From the NCBI GenBank assembly GCA_047947135.1, contig CP170457.1:3348001-3412000 (forward strand): a DNA stretch of 64,000 nucleotides. Direction: 5' to 3'. Shown here in pieces: positions 26,108 through 35,800 of this stretch. Below the pieces are notes generated by a model. It worked only from the letters and a program-made list of their open reading frames with translations. It ran no database searches and had not been told where the DNA came from. How positions within the stretch are numbered: the first letter of the stretch is position 1; each line of letters begins with the position of its first letter. The stretch is from Planctobacterium sp047947135. Its GTDB lineage: Bacteria > Pseudomonadota > Gammaproteobacteria > Enterobacterales > Alteromonadaceae. Position numbers and translations under genes: made by a program.

Positions 26108-26800
26108 ATGCGAATAATCGTTTGTTGCGTACTCGCCCTGTTTTGTTCTTTTCCCTATGCAAAACAACTGACGCCATTCGAAGCTAAATATGATGCTTAT
26201 AGAAACGGCAGCAAACTGGGTTATGCGGTAATGCAATTGAGCAAAACCGACAACAACCAGTACAAGCTTTATTATAAAAGTGACGTTTCTATCTTTTTCT
26301 TGTCAGATAAACGCGAAGAAACCAGTATCTTTAAACTGAGCGACGAAGGTCGGTTGTTACCCTGGCAGTATCATTACAAACGCACTGGCACCGGCCGCGA
26401 TAAATCACTGTCACTTACGTTCAACGAAAAAACCAACGAAATCACAATAAATAAAAAATCCACAATTAACTGGAATGGAGAGTGGGACAACCAGTTATAT
26501 CGCTTTGATTTGCAATCCCAGTTACGGCAAAAAGCAGAAGATATCCAATATGACTTAATCAATTATCGCGGTCAGAAGAAACAATACGGTTTTGAAGTCA
26601 TTTCTGAAGAAATGCTGCAGTTACCTTACGGTCAAATCAATGCCATTAAAGTCAAAACGATTCGTTCCAATACAAAACGGCTGACATACTCCTGGTTTGC
26701 CCCCGACCTGGACTACTTGTTAGTGCGATTGCAGCAATTCAAAAAAGGCGACGAACAAGGTGATATTCAGTTGTCATCTTTAACGGTCTCTTCAGAGTAA
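26108..26800 (+). CDS. DUF3108 exported protein
   Basis: About 230 residues with a signal peptide (MRIIVCCVLALFCSFPYA-KQ). The mature beta-rich protein begins LTPFEAKYDAYRNGSKLGYA and contains YYKSDVSIFFLSDKREE and LPWQYHYKRTG, which fit DUF3108. These are periplasmic or outer-membrane-associated proteins of unknown role that often follow purN in this group. The start at 26108 has AGAGG upstream; the frame is open from 26075. The 3' end overlaps the convergent yafJ by 9 bp. Confidence 0.82.
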   Translation: MRIIVCCVLALFCSFPYAKQLTPFEAKYDAYRNGSKLGYAVMQLSKTDNNQYKLYYKSDVSIFFLSDKREETSIFKLSDEGRLLPWQYHYKRTGTGRDKSLSLTFNEKTNEITINKKSTINWNGEWDNQLYRFDLQSQLRQKAEDIQYDLINYRGQKKQYGFEVISEEMLQLPYGQINAIKVKTIRSNTKRLTYSWFAPDLDYLLVRLQQFKKGDEQGDIQLSSLTVSSE

Positions 26801-27559
26801 CACCCCATTTTTAAAAAGTGCAAACTCCCCCGGGTTCATCTTATGCCATTGTTCGTTATTGGTTAGTGGTCTTGTCGCAATGACGGTCACTATGTCATCG
26901 GGCGTAGTTTCTTTTTGAAAGTCCACCGCCATTTCGGCATCGATGAGATGAGCTTCTCCAAAAGGTGCTTTGCGTGTAATGTAATGCAAATTTTTGCCGC
27001 AGTATGCTAAGACATAAACACCGTCCGTCAGCAGCATATTATAAATGCCAAGCTCTCGTATGCTATGGCAAAGCTTGGCGACGTAGCGAAACGCAGAAGC
27101 CCAGTTCCGAGGGGCATTTTGGTATTTGATAAATAACTGATCCAACAAATAACAAAACGCTCTTTCGCTGTCGGTGTTGCCTATCGGCTTGTGATATTTA
27201 ATGGGTAAGCCCTGATTGTACCCAGTCAGTTGGCCATTATGAGCAAAGGTCCAGTTTCGTCCCCACAACTGTCTGACAAACGGATGGGTATTTTCAAGAC
27301 AGACTCGACCTCGGTTTGCCTGCCTGATATGACTGATAACAGCCTTTGACTTTATCGGATAGCTTTTGACCAGTTGAGCTATTTCCGAATCACAACTTGG
27401 TAATGGATCTTTAAAACTACGGCAACCTTTACCTTCATAGAAGGTAATTCCCCAACCATCTTTATGAGGTCCTGTCCTGCCACCGCGCTCCATCAGTCCG
27501 CTGAAACTAAAACAAATATCAGTAGGAACATTGGCAGACATCCCCAGCAATTCACACAT
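26792..27559 (-). CDS. yafJ: Class II glutamine amidotransferase, YafJ-like
   Basis: 255 residues, closely resembling E. coli YafJ. The mature N-terminus is CELLGMSANVPTDICFSF, so Cys2 becomes the Ntn nucleophile after Met removal. GPHKDGWGITFYEGKG, HIRQANRG and WTFAHNGQL form the glutaminase site. The acceptor substrate is unknown for this branch. GAGAGG five bases before the ATG at 27559 fixes the start over the upstream GTG. It is divergent from fadE, the same neighbour pair as in E. coli. Confidence 0.92.
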   Translation of the reverse strand: MCELLGMSANVPTDICFSFSGLMERGGRTGPHKDGWGITFYEGKGCRSFKDPLPSCDSEIAQLVKSYPIKSKAVISHIRQANRGRVCLENTHPFVRQLWGRNWTFAHNGQLTGYNQGLPIKYHKPIGNTDSERAFCYLLDQLFIKYQNAPRNWASAFRYVAKLCHSIRELGIYNMLLTDGVYVLAYCGKNLHYITRKAPFGEAHLIDAEMAVDFQKETTPDDIVTVIATRPLTNNEQWHKMNPGEFALFKNGVLL

Positions 27560-27658
27560 TTTCACCTCTCATTTTGGGCCAACGTCAACTTTTTAAGTGA
27601 CCAGTGTGTCATGCCCTATTACGTGTTTATATCCAAAATACTAAAAATTTTTGACTTT

Positions 27659-27664
27659 GATAAT
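27659..27664 (+). promoter_or_regulatory. Candidate -10 element of fadE
   Basis: GATAAT lies directly before the operator palindrome; no good -35 is seen at 17 bp. A TTGACT eight bases upstream of it is too close to be its -35. The predicted transcription start falls inside the operator. Confidence 0.35.
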
Positions 27665-27667
27665 GAA

Positions 27668-27695
27668 AAATATTTAAACGCGCGTTTGAATATTT
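27668..27695. promoter_or_regulatory. Palindromic operator upstream of fadE, PsrA-box-like
   Basis: A 28-bp inverted repeat with a single mismatched pair, centred on AAACGC|GCGTTT. Its core TTTAAAC-GCGC-GTTTGA has the same half-sites as the site upstream of psrA at 51574-51590 (TTTAAAC-TCTT-GTTTGA). PsrA is known to repress fatty-acid degradation genes in several gammaproteobacteria through CAAAC-Nx-GTTTG sites. The position just after a -10 candidate fits repression. Confidence 0.7.
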
Positions 27696-27730
27696 GTTAA
27701 AGTGCGATAAATTAAAATAACAACTTCACC

Positions 27731-27770
27731 AAATTGGTGGTCACGACCCGTACCAACACCACCAATTTTT
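27731..27770 (+). promoter_or_regulatory. Stem-loop with T-tract in the fadE leader
   Basis: AAATTGGTGGT pairs perfectly with ACCACCAATTT (11 bp, 16-nt loop), followed by TTTTTAA and immediately by the Shine-Dalgarno AAGGGGG. It resembles an intrinsic terminator inside the 5' leader, so it may act as an attenuator or translational control element. Confidence 0.55.
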
Positions 27771-27781
27771 AAGGGGGCTCT

Positions 27782-30244
27782 ATGCAATTATTGATTTGGG
27801 TACTCGCGCTGATCGCCGTTTTGACAGCCTGTAGTTATCTGCGTATTAAGTTACTCCACACGACTGTCGCTGCTGCAACAGTGATGCTGGTGGGCACGGC
27901 ACTGGACATAGTATCGCTGTTTGCCTGGATAGCATTCGCAGTGATAGCTGTACCACTTAATGCCAAAGATATCCGCAAACAGTATCTCACCAAACCGCTG
28001 CTAAAAATGTACAAGAAAATCATGCCGGAGATGTCCAAGACCGAGCAAGATGCGGTTGATGCCGGAACAGTCTGGTGGGACGGTGAAATTTTTAGTGGCC
28101 AACCTGACTGGGAACATTTACACAATATCCCACCAGCGCGCCTGAGCGCCGAGGAACAAGCCTTTCTTGATGGCCCTGTTGAAACAGTTTGCGAAATGGT
28201 TGAAGAGTGGCAAGTGAACCATGAGCTTGCCGATTTGCCTCCCGAAGTCTGGCAATATCTTAAAGACAACAAATTCTTTGCCATGATCATTAAAAAAGAG
28301 TTTGGTGGACTGGATTTTTCTGCTTACGCACAATCGCGTGTTCTACAAAAATTAGCGGGTTGCAGCACCGTACTTGCCAGTACCGTGGGTGTACCAAACT
28401 CTCTTGGTCCCGGTGAACTGTTGCAACATTATGGAACTCCTGAGCAGCAGCAACATTATCTTCCCGGCCTTGCAGAAGGCAAAGAAATTCCGTGTTTCGC
28501 ATTGACCAGTCCTGAGGCAGGATCGGATGCAGGCGCAATTCCCGACCAAGGTATTGTGTGTAAAGGTCAATGGAATGGCGAAGAAGTTATTGGCATGAAA
28601 CTCACCTTCGATAAACGCTACATAACGCTGGCGCCTATCGCAACCGTGGTTGGTTTAGCCTTTAAATTATATGACCCCGATGGTTTGTTGGGTAGCGAAA
28701 AAGAATTGGGTATCACCTGTGCCCTTATTCCAAGAGATACAGATGGATTGGAGATTGGGCGTCGTCATTTCCCGTTAAATGTCCCCTTTCAAAATGGTCC
28801 TTTGCGTGGCAAAGACATTTTTGTGCCGCTTGATTTCATTATCGGTGGGGCTGAAATGGCAGGGCAAGGTTGGCGGATGCTGGTTGAGTGCTTATCCGTG
28901 GGTCGCTGCATCACCCTACCCTCGAATGCTGCAGGTGGCATCAAAACGGTGGCCATGGCCACGGGTGCATACGCTCGGATCAGACGTCAGTTCAAACTTC
29001 CCATAGGAAAAATGGAAGGCATTGAAGAAATGCTTGGGCGAATTGGTGGTAACGCCTATCTGATGGATGCCGTGACAAAAATGTCGACCAAAGGCGTCGA
29101 CTTAGGTGAAAAGCCTTCGGTTATCTCTGCCATATGTAAATACCACTTAACTGAAAAAATGCGCATTTGTGTTAACGACGCGATGGATATTCATGGCGGA
29201 AAAGGCATTATGCTAGGGCCAAATAACTACCTTGGTCGCGGTTATCAGGGAGCACCCATCGCAATTACAGTTGAGGGTGCCAACATTCTGACCCGCAATA
29301 TGATGATATATGGTCAGGGTGCTATGCGCTGCCATCCTTTTGTTTTAAAAGAATTGCGCGCTGCCGGTCTTGAAGATCAAAACGAAGCATTAGAACAGTT
29401 TGATGATGCGTTGTTCGGGCACATTGGTTTTGCCATCAGTAATGTTGTTCGTAGCAAATGGATGGGGTTTACTGCCGCTAAATTCACTCGGGCTCCCTAT
29501 GGAGATGAAACTAAAAAGTACTATCAAGCGTTAAGTGCCTTCAGTGCCAATCTGGCGATGTTGTCAGATATATGCATGGCGTTGCTGGGTGGTGATTTAA
29601 AACGTAAAGAGCGTATTTCCGCGCGACTTGGTGATATTCTCAGTGGTCTGTACCTGGGATCAGCTACCCTGAAACGCTTTGACGATGATGGCCGTTTGCA
29701 AGAAGACTTACCGCTATTGCATTGGGCGATGCAAGATACACTGCACAATATAGAAGTGGCTATGGTTGAGTTACTGGATAACTTCCCTAATGCGCTTATT
29801 GGCAAGGCACTGAAATTTATGGTGATGCCCTATGGTCGCAGGTTTAAACGTCCCAGTGACAAGTTAGATCATCAGATCGCCGTATTGTTGCAGACCCCGG
29901 GGGCGGCGCGCTCTCGCTTAGGTCATGGCCAGTATCTGGCGGAAACAGACAAAAACCCATTGGGGCTGCTGGAGCAAACCCTTAAAGATATTATCGCCTG
30001 TGAACCAGTATACGATCGCATCTGCGAAAAACTGGGTAGTAAACCCCCATTTACGCAACTGGATAAACTGGCGGATAAAGGTTTGGAACTGGCTATAATT
30101 TCCGAGCAGGAAGCAGCTTTGCTGAGACGTGCGGAAAAAGGACGCCTGCGTACCATCAATGTCGACGATTTTGACAATGAAGAACTTGTTGCAGGAACCG
30201 CCAAAACCACGAAAAAACGCGTGAAAAAATCCATCGCAGCGTAA
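27782..30244 (+). CDS. fadE: Acyl-CoA dehydrogenase FadE (first step of beta-oxidation)
   Basis: 820 residues, matching the large E. coli-type FadE (about 814). Three N-terminal hydrophobic segments (to about residue 60) suggest inner-membrane attachment. The dehydrogenase domain then has MIIKKEFGGLDFSAYAQSRV, GVPNSLGPGELL, CFALTSPEAGSDAGAIPD (FAD/substrate), GRRHFPLNVPFQNGP, DAMDIHGGKGIMLGPNN and AITVEGANILTR. The C-terminal extension ends RTINVDDFDNEELV, as in E. coli. AAGGGGG precedes the ATG. It oxidises acyl-CoA to trans-2-enoyl-CoA. Regulation by the PsrA-type repressor encoded at 51 kb is suggested by the shared operator. Confidence 0.96.
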   Translation: MQLLIWVLALIAVLTACSYLRIKLLHTTVAAATVMLVGTALDIVSLFAWIAFAVIAVPLNAKDIRKQYLTKPLLKMYKKIMPEMSKTEQDAVDAGTVWWDGEIFSGQPDWEHLHNIPPARLSAEEQAFLDGPVETVCEMVEEWQVNHELADLPPEVWQYLKDNKFFAMIIKKEFGGLDFSAYAQSRVLQKLAGCSTVLASTVGVPNSLGPGELLQHYGTPEQQQHYLPGLAEGKEIPCFALTSPEAGSDAGAIPDQGIVCKGQWNGEEVIGMKLTFDKRYITLAPIATVVGLAFKLYDPDGLLGSEKELGITCALIPRDTDGLEIGRRHFPLNVPFQNGPLRGKDIFVPLDFIIGGAEMAGQGWRMLVECLSVGRCITLPSNAAGGIKTVAMATGAYARIRRQFKLPIGKMEGIEEMLGRIGGNAYLMDAVTKMSTKGVDLGEKPSVISAICKYHLTEKMRICVNDAMDIHGGKGIMLGPNNYLGRGYQGAPIAITVEGANILTRNMMIYGQGAMRCHPFVLKELRAAGLEDQNEALEQFDDALFGHIGFAISNVVRSKWMGFTAAKFTRAPYGDETKKYYQALSAFSANLAMLSDICMALLGGDLKRKERISARLGDILSGLYLGSATLKRFDDDGRLQEDLPLLHWAMQDTLHNIEVAMVELLDNFPNALIGKALKFMVMPYGRRFKRPSDKLDHQIAVLLQTPGAARSRLGHGQYLAETDKNPLGLLEQTLKDIIACEPVYDRICEKLGSKPPFTQLDKLADKGLELAIISEQEAALLRRAEKGRLRTINVDDFDNEELVAGTAKTTKKRVKKSIAA

Positions 30245-30268
30245 ACTAAACAATTTGAAAGATAATCA

Positions 30269-30290
30269 GGGGCAAATTTGCCCCTTTTTT
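30269..30290 (+). terminator. Intrinsic terminator of fadE
   Basis: Perfect 16-bp palindrome GGGGCAAATTTGCCCC followed by TTTTTT. Confidence 0.9.
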
Positions 30291-30380
30291 TATTCTTCAC
30301 TTAACCAGCCCGGAGAATAATTTGACTAAGTTTTAAAGATATTCAATTATCTGTTTATCTGACATAACCGGACTCTCATC

Positions 30381-32195
30381 GTGACGAAAGAAGTTTCCGA
30401 AAGTAACCACGCTACCGTATTGGTCGTTGACGATGAACCTATCAGCCTGACTGCAATAAGCCATGCACTTGAAGAAGAAGACTATCAGGTTTTACAGGCA
30501 CAGCATGGTGAAGAAGCATTAAACATCGCAACAGAACAAAACCCGGACGTCATGCTGCTGGATATTAACATGCCGGGCATGAATGGACTGGATGTCTGCA
30601 AACTATTAAAAGCCAGCCCGGAAACAGAAGCCATTCCCATTATCTTTCTTACGGCAAGCCAAAATGACCTTGCAGAAGCATTCAATGCCGGTGCAGTTGA
30701 TTATGTGCTAAAACCGTTCAACGTCACAGAAGTGTTGGCCCGTGTCAATGTTCACGCCAGAAACGCGCGATTAATGGAGTCTATTGCTAATACCAATAAG
30801 GCATTAGCAGCGCTGACCAATTCACTGGAAATGAAAGTCAAAGAAAGAACCAATGAATTGACGCTGGCCAATGAAAAGCTACGCGCAGAAATTAATGAAA
30901 AACAGGAACTACGCGAGCAGTTGCAACAGCTGTCCAAATATGACGTCGTCACTGGTATGCATAATCGTTTGGCAATGCAAGAGTTTATCGATATCAAATT
31001 GTTAGAAAGTCAGATGCTGCCTGAGTTTCCATTGTTTTACATGTTCCTTGATGTCGACCAGTTAAAAGTGATTAATGATTCATTTGGTCATGACGCTGGC
31101 GACAAACTTATTTTAGATTTAGTGTCTATATTCAAAGGCATGGCGCGGGAAGAGGATGTCGTAGCACGCATGGGGGGCGATGAGTTTTCCATGATTTTCA
31201 GCGAATCAGATGTCACCCACGCCAAAGTAAGAGCTGAAAAACTAAGAGAAAAACTAAAACAGGCAGGGTTTCAATGGGAAAATAACCCACTGAATATCGA
31301 TGTTAGTATCGGTTTAGTGGAATTGACCGCTGATTTTCAAGATGCGAACCACGTCATGGGCGTTGCCGAAAAACTGACTTATGAATCGAAGATTCGTGGT
31401 GGTGGCGAGCTGCTTATCTATGAAAATGTCAAAGATCTGGTGCAAAGCAACAGTAAAGAAATTCGCTGGGTACCCGCCATTCAACATGCACTGGAACACA
31501 ATAACTTTGTTTTATTTGGGCAAGGTATTTTTCCACTGGATGGCGGGCGCCCCGAGCGCTATGAAGTACTGGTGCGTATGCAAACTGACGATGGCCTGGT
31601 GCTACCGCCCTTATTTGTGCCCATTGCAGAGCGGTTTCATTTAATTTCACAAATTGATAAATGGGTCTTTAATGAAACCTTTCAGATGCTTTTGGAGCAT
31701 CCAAACACCGATTTCAAACTAGCCATCAATGTCTCCGGCGAGTCGTTGCACAAAGACAGTTATCTGGAATATATCAGTGGCAGGCTTTGCGACGCCCCTC
31801 AATTAGGACAGCGTCTGTGTTTTGAAATTAATGAAACAGCCGCCCTGACTAATATTGACGCCACCGAAAATTTTATTGAGAAAATAGGACAGTTTGGTTG
31901 TGAGTTTGCGCTTGATGACTTTGGCACTGGCACATCTTCTTACGGTTTTTTAAAGTCGTTAAACGTTCAGTTTGTCAAAATTGATGGTAGTTTTATTCAA
32001 CACATTGAAAACGAAAAAATCAGTCGCATGATGGTAACCTCAATATATTCTTTGGCAAAAGAAAACAACATGCAGGTGGTAGCTGAGGCAGTCGAAACTG
32101 AGTCGATTCTGCAGACATTGCAGAACATCCGTGTAGACTATGCACAAGGCTATGCATTACAAGAACCGCAAGAGCTCATTTCGTTGCTATCTTGA
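30381..32195 (+). CDS. Response regulator with GGDEF and EAL domains
   Basis: 604 residues. The receiver domain (about 13-130) has acidic pair VVDDEP, phospho-acceptor Asp61 in LLDINMPGMNG and Lys in LKPF. A coiled coil over about 140-185 leads to a GGDEF domain with an intact motif at residues 265-269. The EAL domain has Glu395 in YEVLVRM, FEINETAALT, DDFGTGTSSYG (from Asp512), FVKIDGSFI and QGYALQEP, so the metal ligands appear intact even though the motif reads EVL. Both cyclic-di-GMP synthesis and hydrolysis are possible. It is followed closely by a PilZ-like gene. No cognate kinase is adjacent. Confidence 0.9.
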   Translation: MTKEVSESNHATVLVVDDEPISLTAISHALEEEDYQVLQAQHGEEALNIATEQNPDVMLLDINMPGMNGLDVCKLLKASPETEAIPIIFLTASQNDLAEAFNAGAVDYVLKPFNVTEVLARVNVHARNARLMESIANTNKALAALTNSLEMKVKERTNELTLANEKLRAEINEKQELREQLQQLSKYDVVTGMHNRLAMQEFIDIKLLESQMLPEFPLFYMFLDVDQLKVINDSFGHDAGDKLILDLVSIFKGMAREEDVVARMGGDEFSMIFSESDVTHAKVRAEKLREKLKQAGFQWENNPLNIDVSIGLVELTADFQDANHVMGVAEKLTYESKIRGGGELLIYENVKDLVQSNSKEIRWVPAIQHALEHNNFVLFGQGIFPLDGGRPERYEVLVRMQTDDGLVLPPLFVPIAERFHLISQIDKWVFNETFQMLLEHPNTDFKLAINVSGESLHKDSYLEYISGRLCDAPQLGQRLCFEINETAALTNIDATENFIEKIGQFGCEFALDDFGTGTSSYGFLKSLNVQFVKIDGSFIQHIENEKISRMMVTSIYSLAKENNMQVVAEAVETESILQTLQNIRVDYAQGYALQEPQELISLLS

Positions 32196-32236
32196 TCCTT
32201 TGCACTCCATAAACCTCTGGACAGTGAAACTAAAAC

Positions 32237-32833
32237 ATGACGGAAAACGAACAGGACGCTAAGAAACAACAATTTAATGAATTCTTTAATATTGAACATG
32301 ATATTAATGTCAATATAGTTCCTTTAGCGCCTGAATTTGAACTTCCTGAAATCGAAGACATCGAGCAGCATATGCCTTATGCTTTTCGCATGGCCAGCGA
32401 AATTTCCACCATTGAAAGCAAGGCCATCCGGCCACTGCGTAACATCAGTGACCACGCTTCTGAGTTAGCGGCTTACCTGACTCAGTTGTCGAAAAAAATT
32501 GATTTGATGATGTCCTACGTTTTGCACCAGCAGGACGACCATGACAAACGCTTTATTGCCAGACGTTTTGGTGGTGGTGGCATTATCGTCAGATCCACAG
32601 AAGCATTTGAATTGGGAAAACATTTTCAATTAAAATTATTCCTCGAAGAAGAAGCGACTGCTGTATTTTGCTACGGCGAAGTCATTGCGTGTGATCCATC
32701 GGAAGACGGATTTGATATTACTTTAATCTTTAGTCGAATTCGCGAACAAGACCAGGAACTATTGGTCAAGGCAAGTTTGCATCTTCAAACCAAACAACTT
32801 AAAAAGCGATCGCAGAGCCGTTCCAGTCAATAA
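32237..32833 (+). CDS. PilZ-like domain protein with degenerate c-di-GMP motif
   Basis: 198 residues. The N-terminal half is acidic then helical (PLRNISDHASELAAYLTQLSKKIDLMMSYVL). The C-terminal half has the PilZ beta-barrel pattern: RRFGGGGIIVRST, FELGKHFQLKLFL and GEVIACDPSEDGFDITLIF. The classical D/N-x-S-x-x-G is replaced by FGGGG, and the RFIAR just before it is much closer than the usual RxxxR spacing. c-di-GMP binding is therefore doubtful. It lies 41 bp after the GGDEF-EAL gene and 3 bp before mfd, suggesting co-transcription with both. Confidence 0.75.
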   Translation: MTENEQDAKKQQFNEFFNIEHDINVNIVPLAPEFELPEIEDIEQHMPYAFRMASEISTIESKAIRPLRNISDHASELAAYLTQLSKKIDLMMSYVLHQQDDHDKRFIARRFGGGGIIVRSTEAFELGKHFQLKLFLEEEATAVFCYGEVIACDPSEDGFDITLIFSRIREQDQELLVKASLHLQTKQLKKRSQSRSSQ

Positions 32834-32836
32834 CAC

Positions 32837-35800
32837 ATGAATAAAAGTAGTATCTTTACCCCTGCTTTGCCCTCAAAGCAGGGTGAGCAACGTTTTTGGG
32901 GCAGACTTATTGGTGGCAGCTTGCCGCTGACCATCGCCTCTACCGCACGCACATCAGCACAGCGTCTAGTTCTGGTTACGGCTGATACACCTACAGCCTA
33001 TAAACTGGAACGCGAAATACGCTATTTCCTGAAAGGTTCTGACTTATCAGTCAATGTTTTCCCAGACTGGGAAACATTGGCATATGATACTTTTTCACCT
33101 CATCAGGATATTGTCTCCCAGCGGTTAGAAACCCTGTATGAATTGAGTCAACCGGGTCATGATATTTTCATCATGCCGGTCACGACACTTTTACAAAAGC
33201 TGTCACCTACGGATTTCCTCGGTAAATATTTACTGATCCTAAAAACTGGGCAGCAGATTAACCTAGACAACTTTCGCCAGCGCTTTAGTAAAGCCGGTTA
33301 TAGCACCGTTAATCAGGTTATGCAGCATGGTGAAGTATCAATCCGCGGCGGTATCATCGACCTCTACCCGATGGGCTCAAAGGTGCCCTACCGTATTGAC
33401 TTATTCGATGATGAAGTTGAGTCAATCCGAGAGTTTGACCCGGAGACGCAGCGTTCCGGGGATAAAGTCAAAGAAATAAGGCTGTTGCCCGCGCATGAAT
33501 TCCCCATAGATGAAGCAGGTATCAACACCTTCAAAGAAAATTACAAATCGCTCTTTGATGCGCCTGTAGGCAAAGGCAGTATTTTCGCCGATGTCGTTTC
33601 AGGAATAATGCCTGCCGGTATTGAATACTATCTGCCGCTCTTTTTTGAACAGACAGGCACAATTTTCGACTACCTCCATGAGGACACCTTATTTGCGGTC
33701 TATGGTGATATAAAAAATGCCAGTGAATTCTACTGGGCTGATGTTGCAGACCGATATGAACAATATCGCTGGGATCCCCTAAAGCCTCTTGTGCCACCAG
33801 AGTCTTTATTTTTAAGAATTGAAGAGTTATTTCAACAACTAAAAAAGTGGCCACGTATCACTCTTCATGACAACGACATTGAAGAACGTGTCGGGTCAGT
33901 CAACTATCCAGTGTCTAAATTACCGGATGTAACTATTAACTCTGGCTTGCAAGTACCGCATGTCAAGTTACAGGAGCAACTCAAAGTCTGGCAGAAAAAC
34001 GCAGTGAAAGTTTTGTTCTGCTCGGAGTCCGCAGGTCGAAAAGAGACACTGACTACCTTACTAAAAAAAGCCCAGGTGGTGCCAGAGTCGTTTGCTACAC
34101 TAGATGATTTTTTGGGGAGCCATGACAGTATAGGGATTACCACCAGTCCAGTTGAAACCAGTTTTATTTACGAAGCCAGCGACGGTGCTTTTGCCTTTAT
34201 TACCGAAGCAGAATTACTGGGCCACAAAGTTAGTCAACGGCGCATGCGTAAAAAGCACGAAGCGACCGATGAGTCTGCGGTTATCAAAAATCTTGCTGAG
34301 CTGTCTCCCGGTCAGCCTGTGGTCCACTTGGAGCATGGTATCGGACGCTTTATCGGCATGCAAACACTGGATGTGGGTGGCATCAATACCGAATACCTGA
34401 CTATCGAGTATGCCAAAAAGGCAAAACTGTATGTTCCTGTCGCCTCCTTGCATCTGATCAATCGCTACAGCGGTGGTCAGTCTGAAAATGCGCCATTGCA
34501 TTCTCTTGGCAACGACACCTGGAGCAAAGCAAAACAGAAAGCAGCAGAAAAAGTTCGTGATGTGGCAGCTCAGTTGCTGGAGGTGTACGCTCAACGAGAA
34601 TCTAAACCGGGTCACGCTTATAAAATAGACTGGCAGCATTATCAGCAATTTGCTGACAGTTTTCCTTTTGAAGAAACCCCCGATCAGGAACAGGCGATCA
34701 ATGCGGTCATCAATGACATGGGCACCAATCGGGCAATGGACCGGTTGGTATGTGGTGACGTAGGCTTCGGCAAAACCGAAGTTGCCATGCGAGCAGCATT
34801 TCTAGCAGCCTATCAGGGTAAGCAGGTCGCGGTATTAGTGCCAACCACCCTGCTCGCCCAACAGCACTATGAGAACTTTAAAGATAGATTTGCCGATTGG
34901 CCGTTTAATATAGAAGTGATGTCCCGCTTTAAAACTGCGAAAGAACAGAAATCTGTCATGAGTGCCCTGGAAGAAGGTAAAGTGGAGATTGTTGTCGGTA
35001 CCCATAAACTGTTGCAAAAGGATATTAAGTTTGCTGATTTAGGCTTATTGATCATCGATGAGGAACACCGATTTGGTGTGCAGCAAAAAGAGCGTATCAA
35101 GTCATTACGAGCCAATGTTGATATCCTGACCCTGACTGCAACCCCTATTCCGCGCACATTGAATATGGCATTAAGCGGCATGAGAGATTTGTCGATTATT
35201 GCAACGCCCCCAGCAAAACGTCTGGCCATCAAAACTTTTGTGCGTCAGCGCGACGAAAAATTGATTCGTGAGGCGATAATGCGGGAGATTCTGCGTGGCG
35301 GTCAGGTTTATTTTTTGCACAATGAAGTTGAAACCATCGAACGCACCGCAGAAGAGATCCGTCGCATCGTGCCTGAGGCCAAAGTCAGTATTGCACATGG
35401 TCAGATGCGTGAGCGAGAACTGGAACGCATGATGTCTGATTTTTATCATCAGCGCTTTAATGTACTGGTCTGTACGACCATCATAGAAACCGGCATCGAC
35501 ATCCCTTCAGCCAACACCATTTTGATGGATCGCGCAGACCATCTGGGTTTAGCTCAAATGCATCAGCTGAGAGGACGCGTGGGTCGCTCTCACCATCAGG
35601 CCTATGCATATATGCTGACACCGCATCCAAAACGCATGACCAGAGATGCGACCAAGCGACTGGAAGCTATTGCTAACCTTGAAGATTTAGGCGCTGGGTT
35701 TGCGCTGGCAACACATGATCTGGAAATCAGAGGGGCCGGTGAATTGCTCGGAGAAGAACAATCAGGTCAAATCAGTACTGTGGGCTTCAGCCTGTATATG

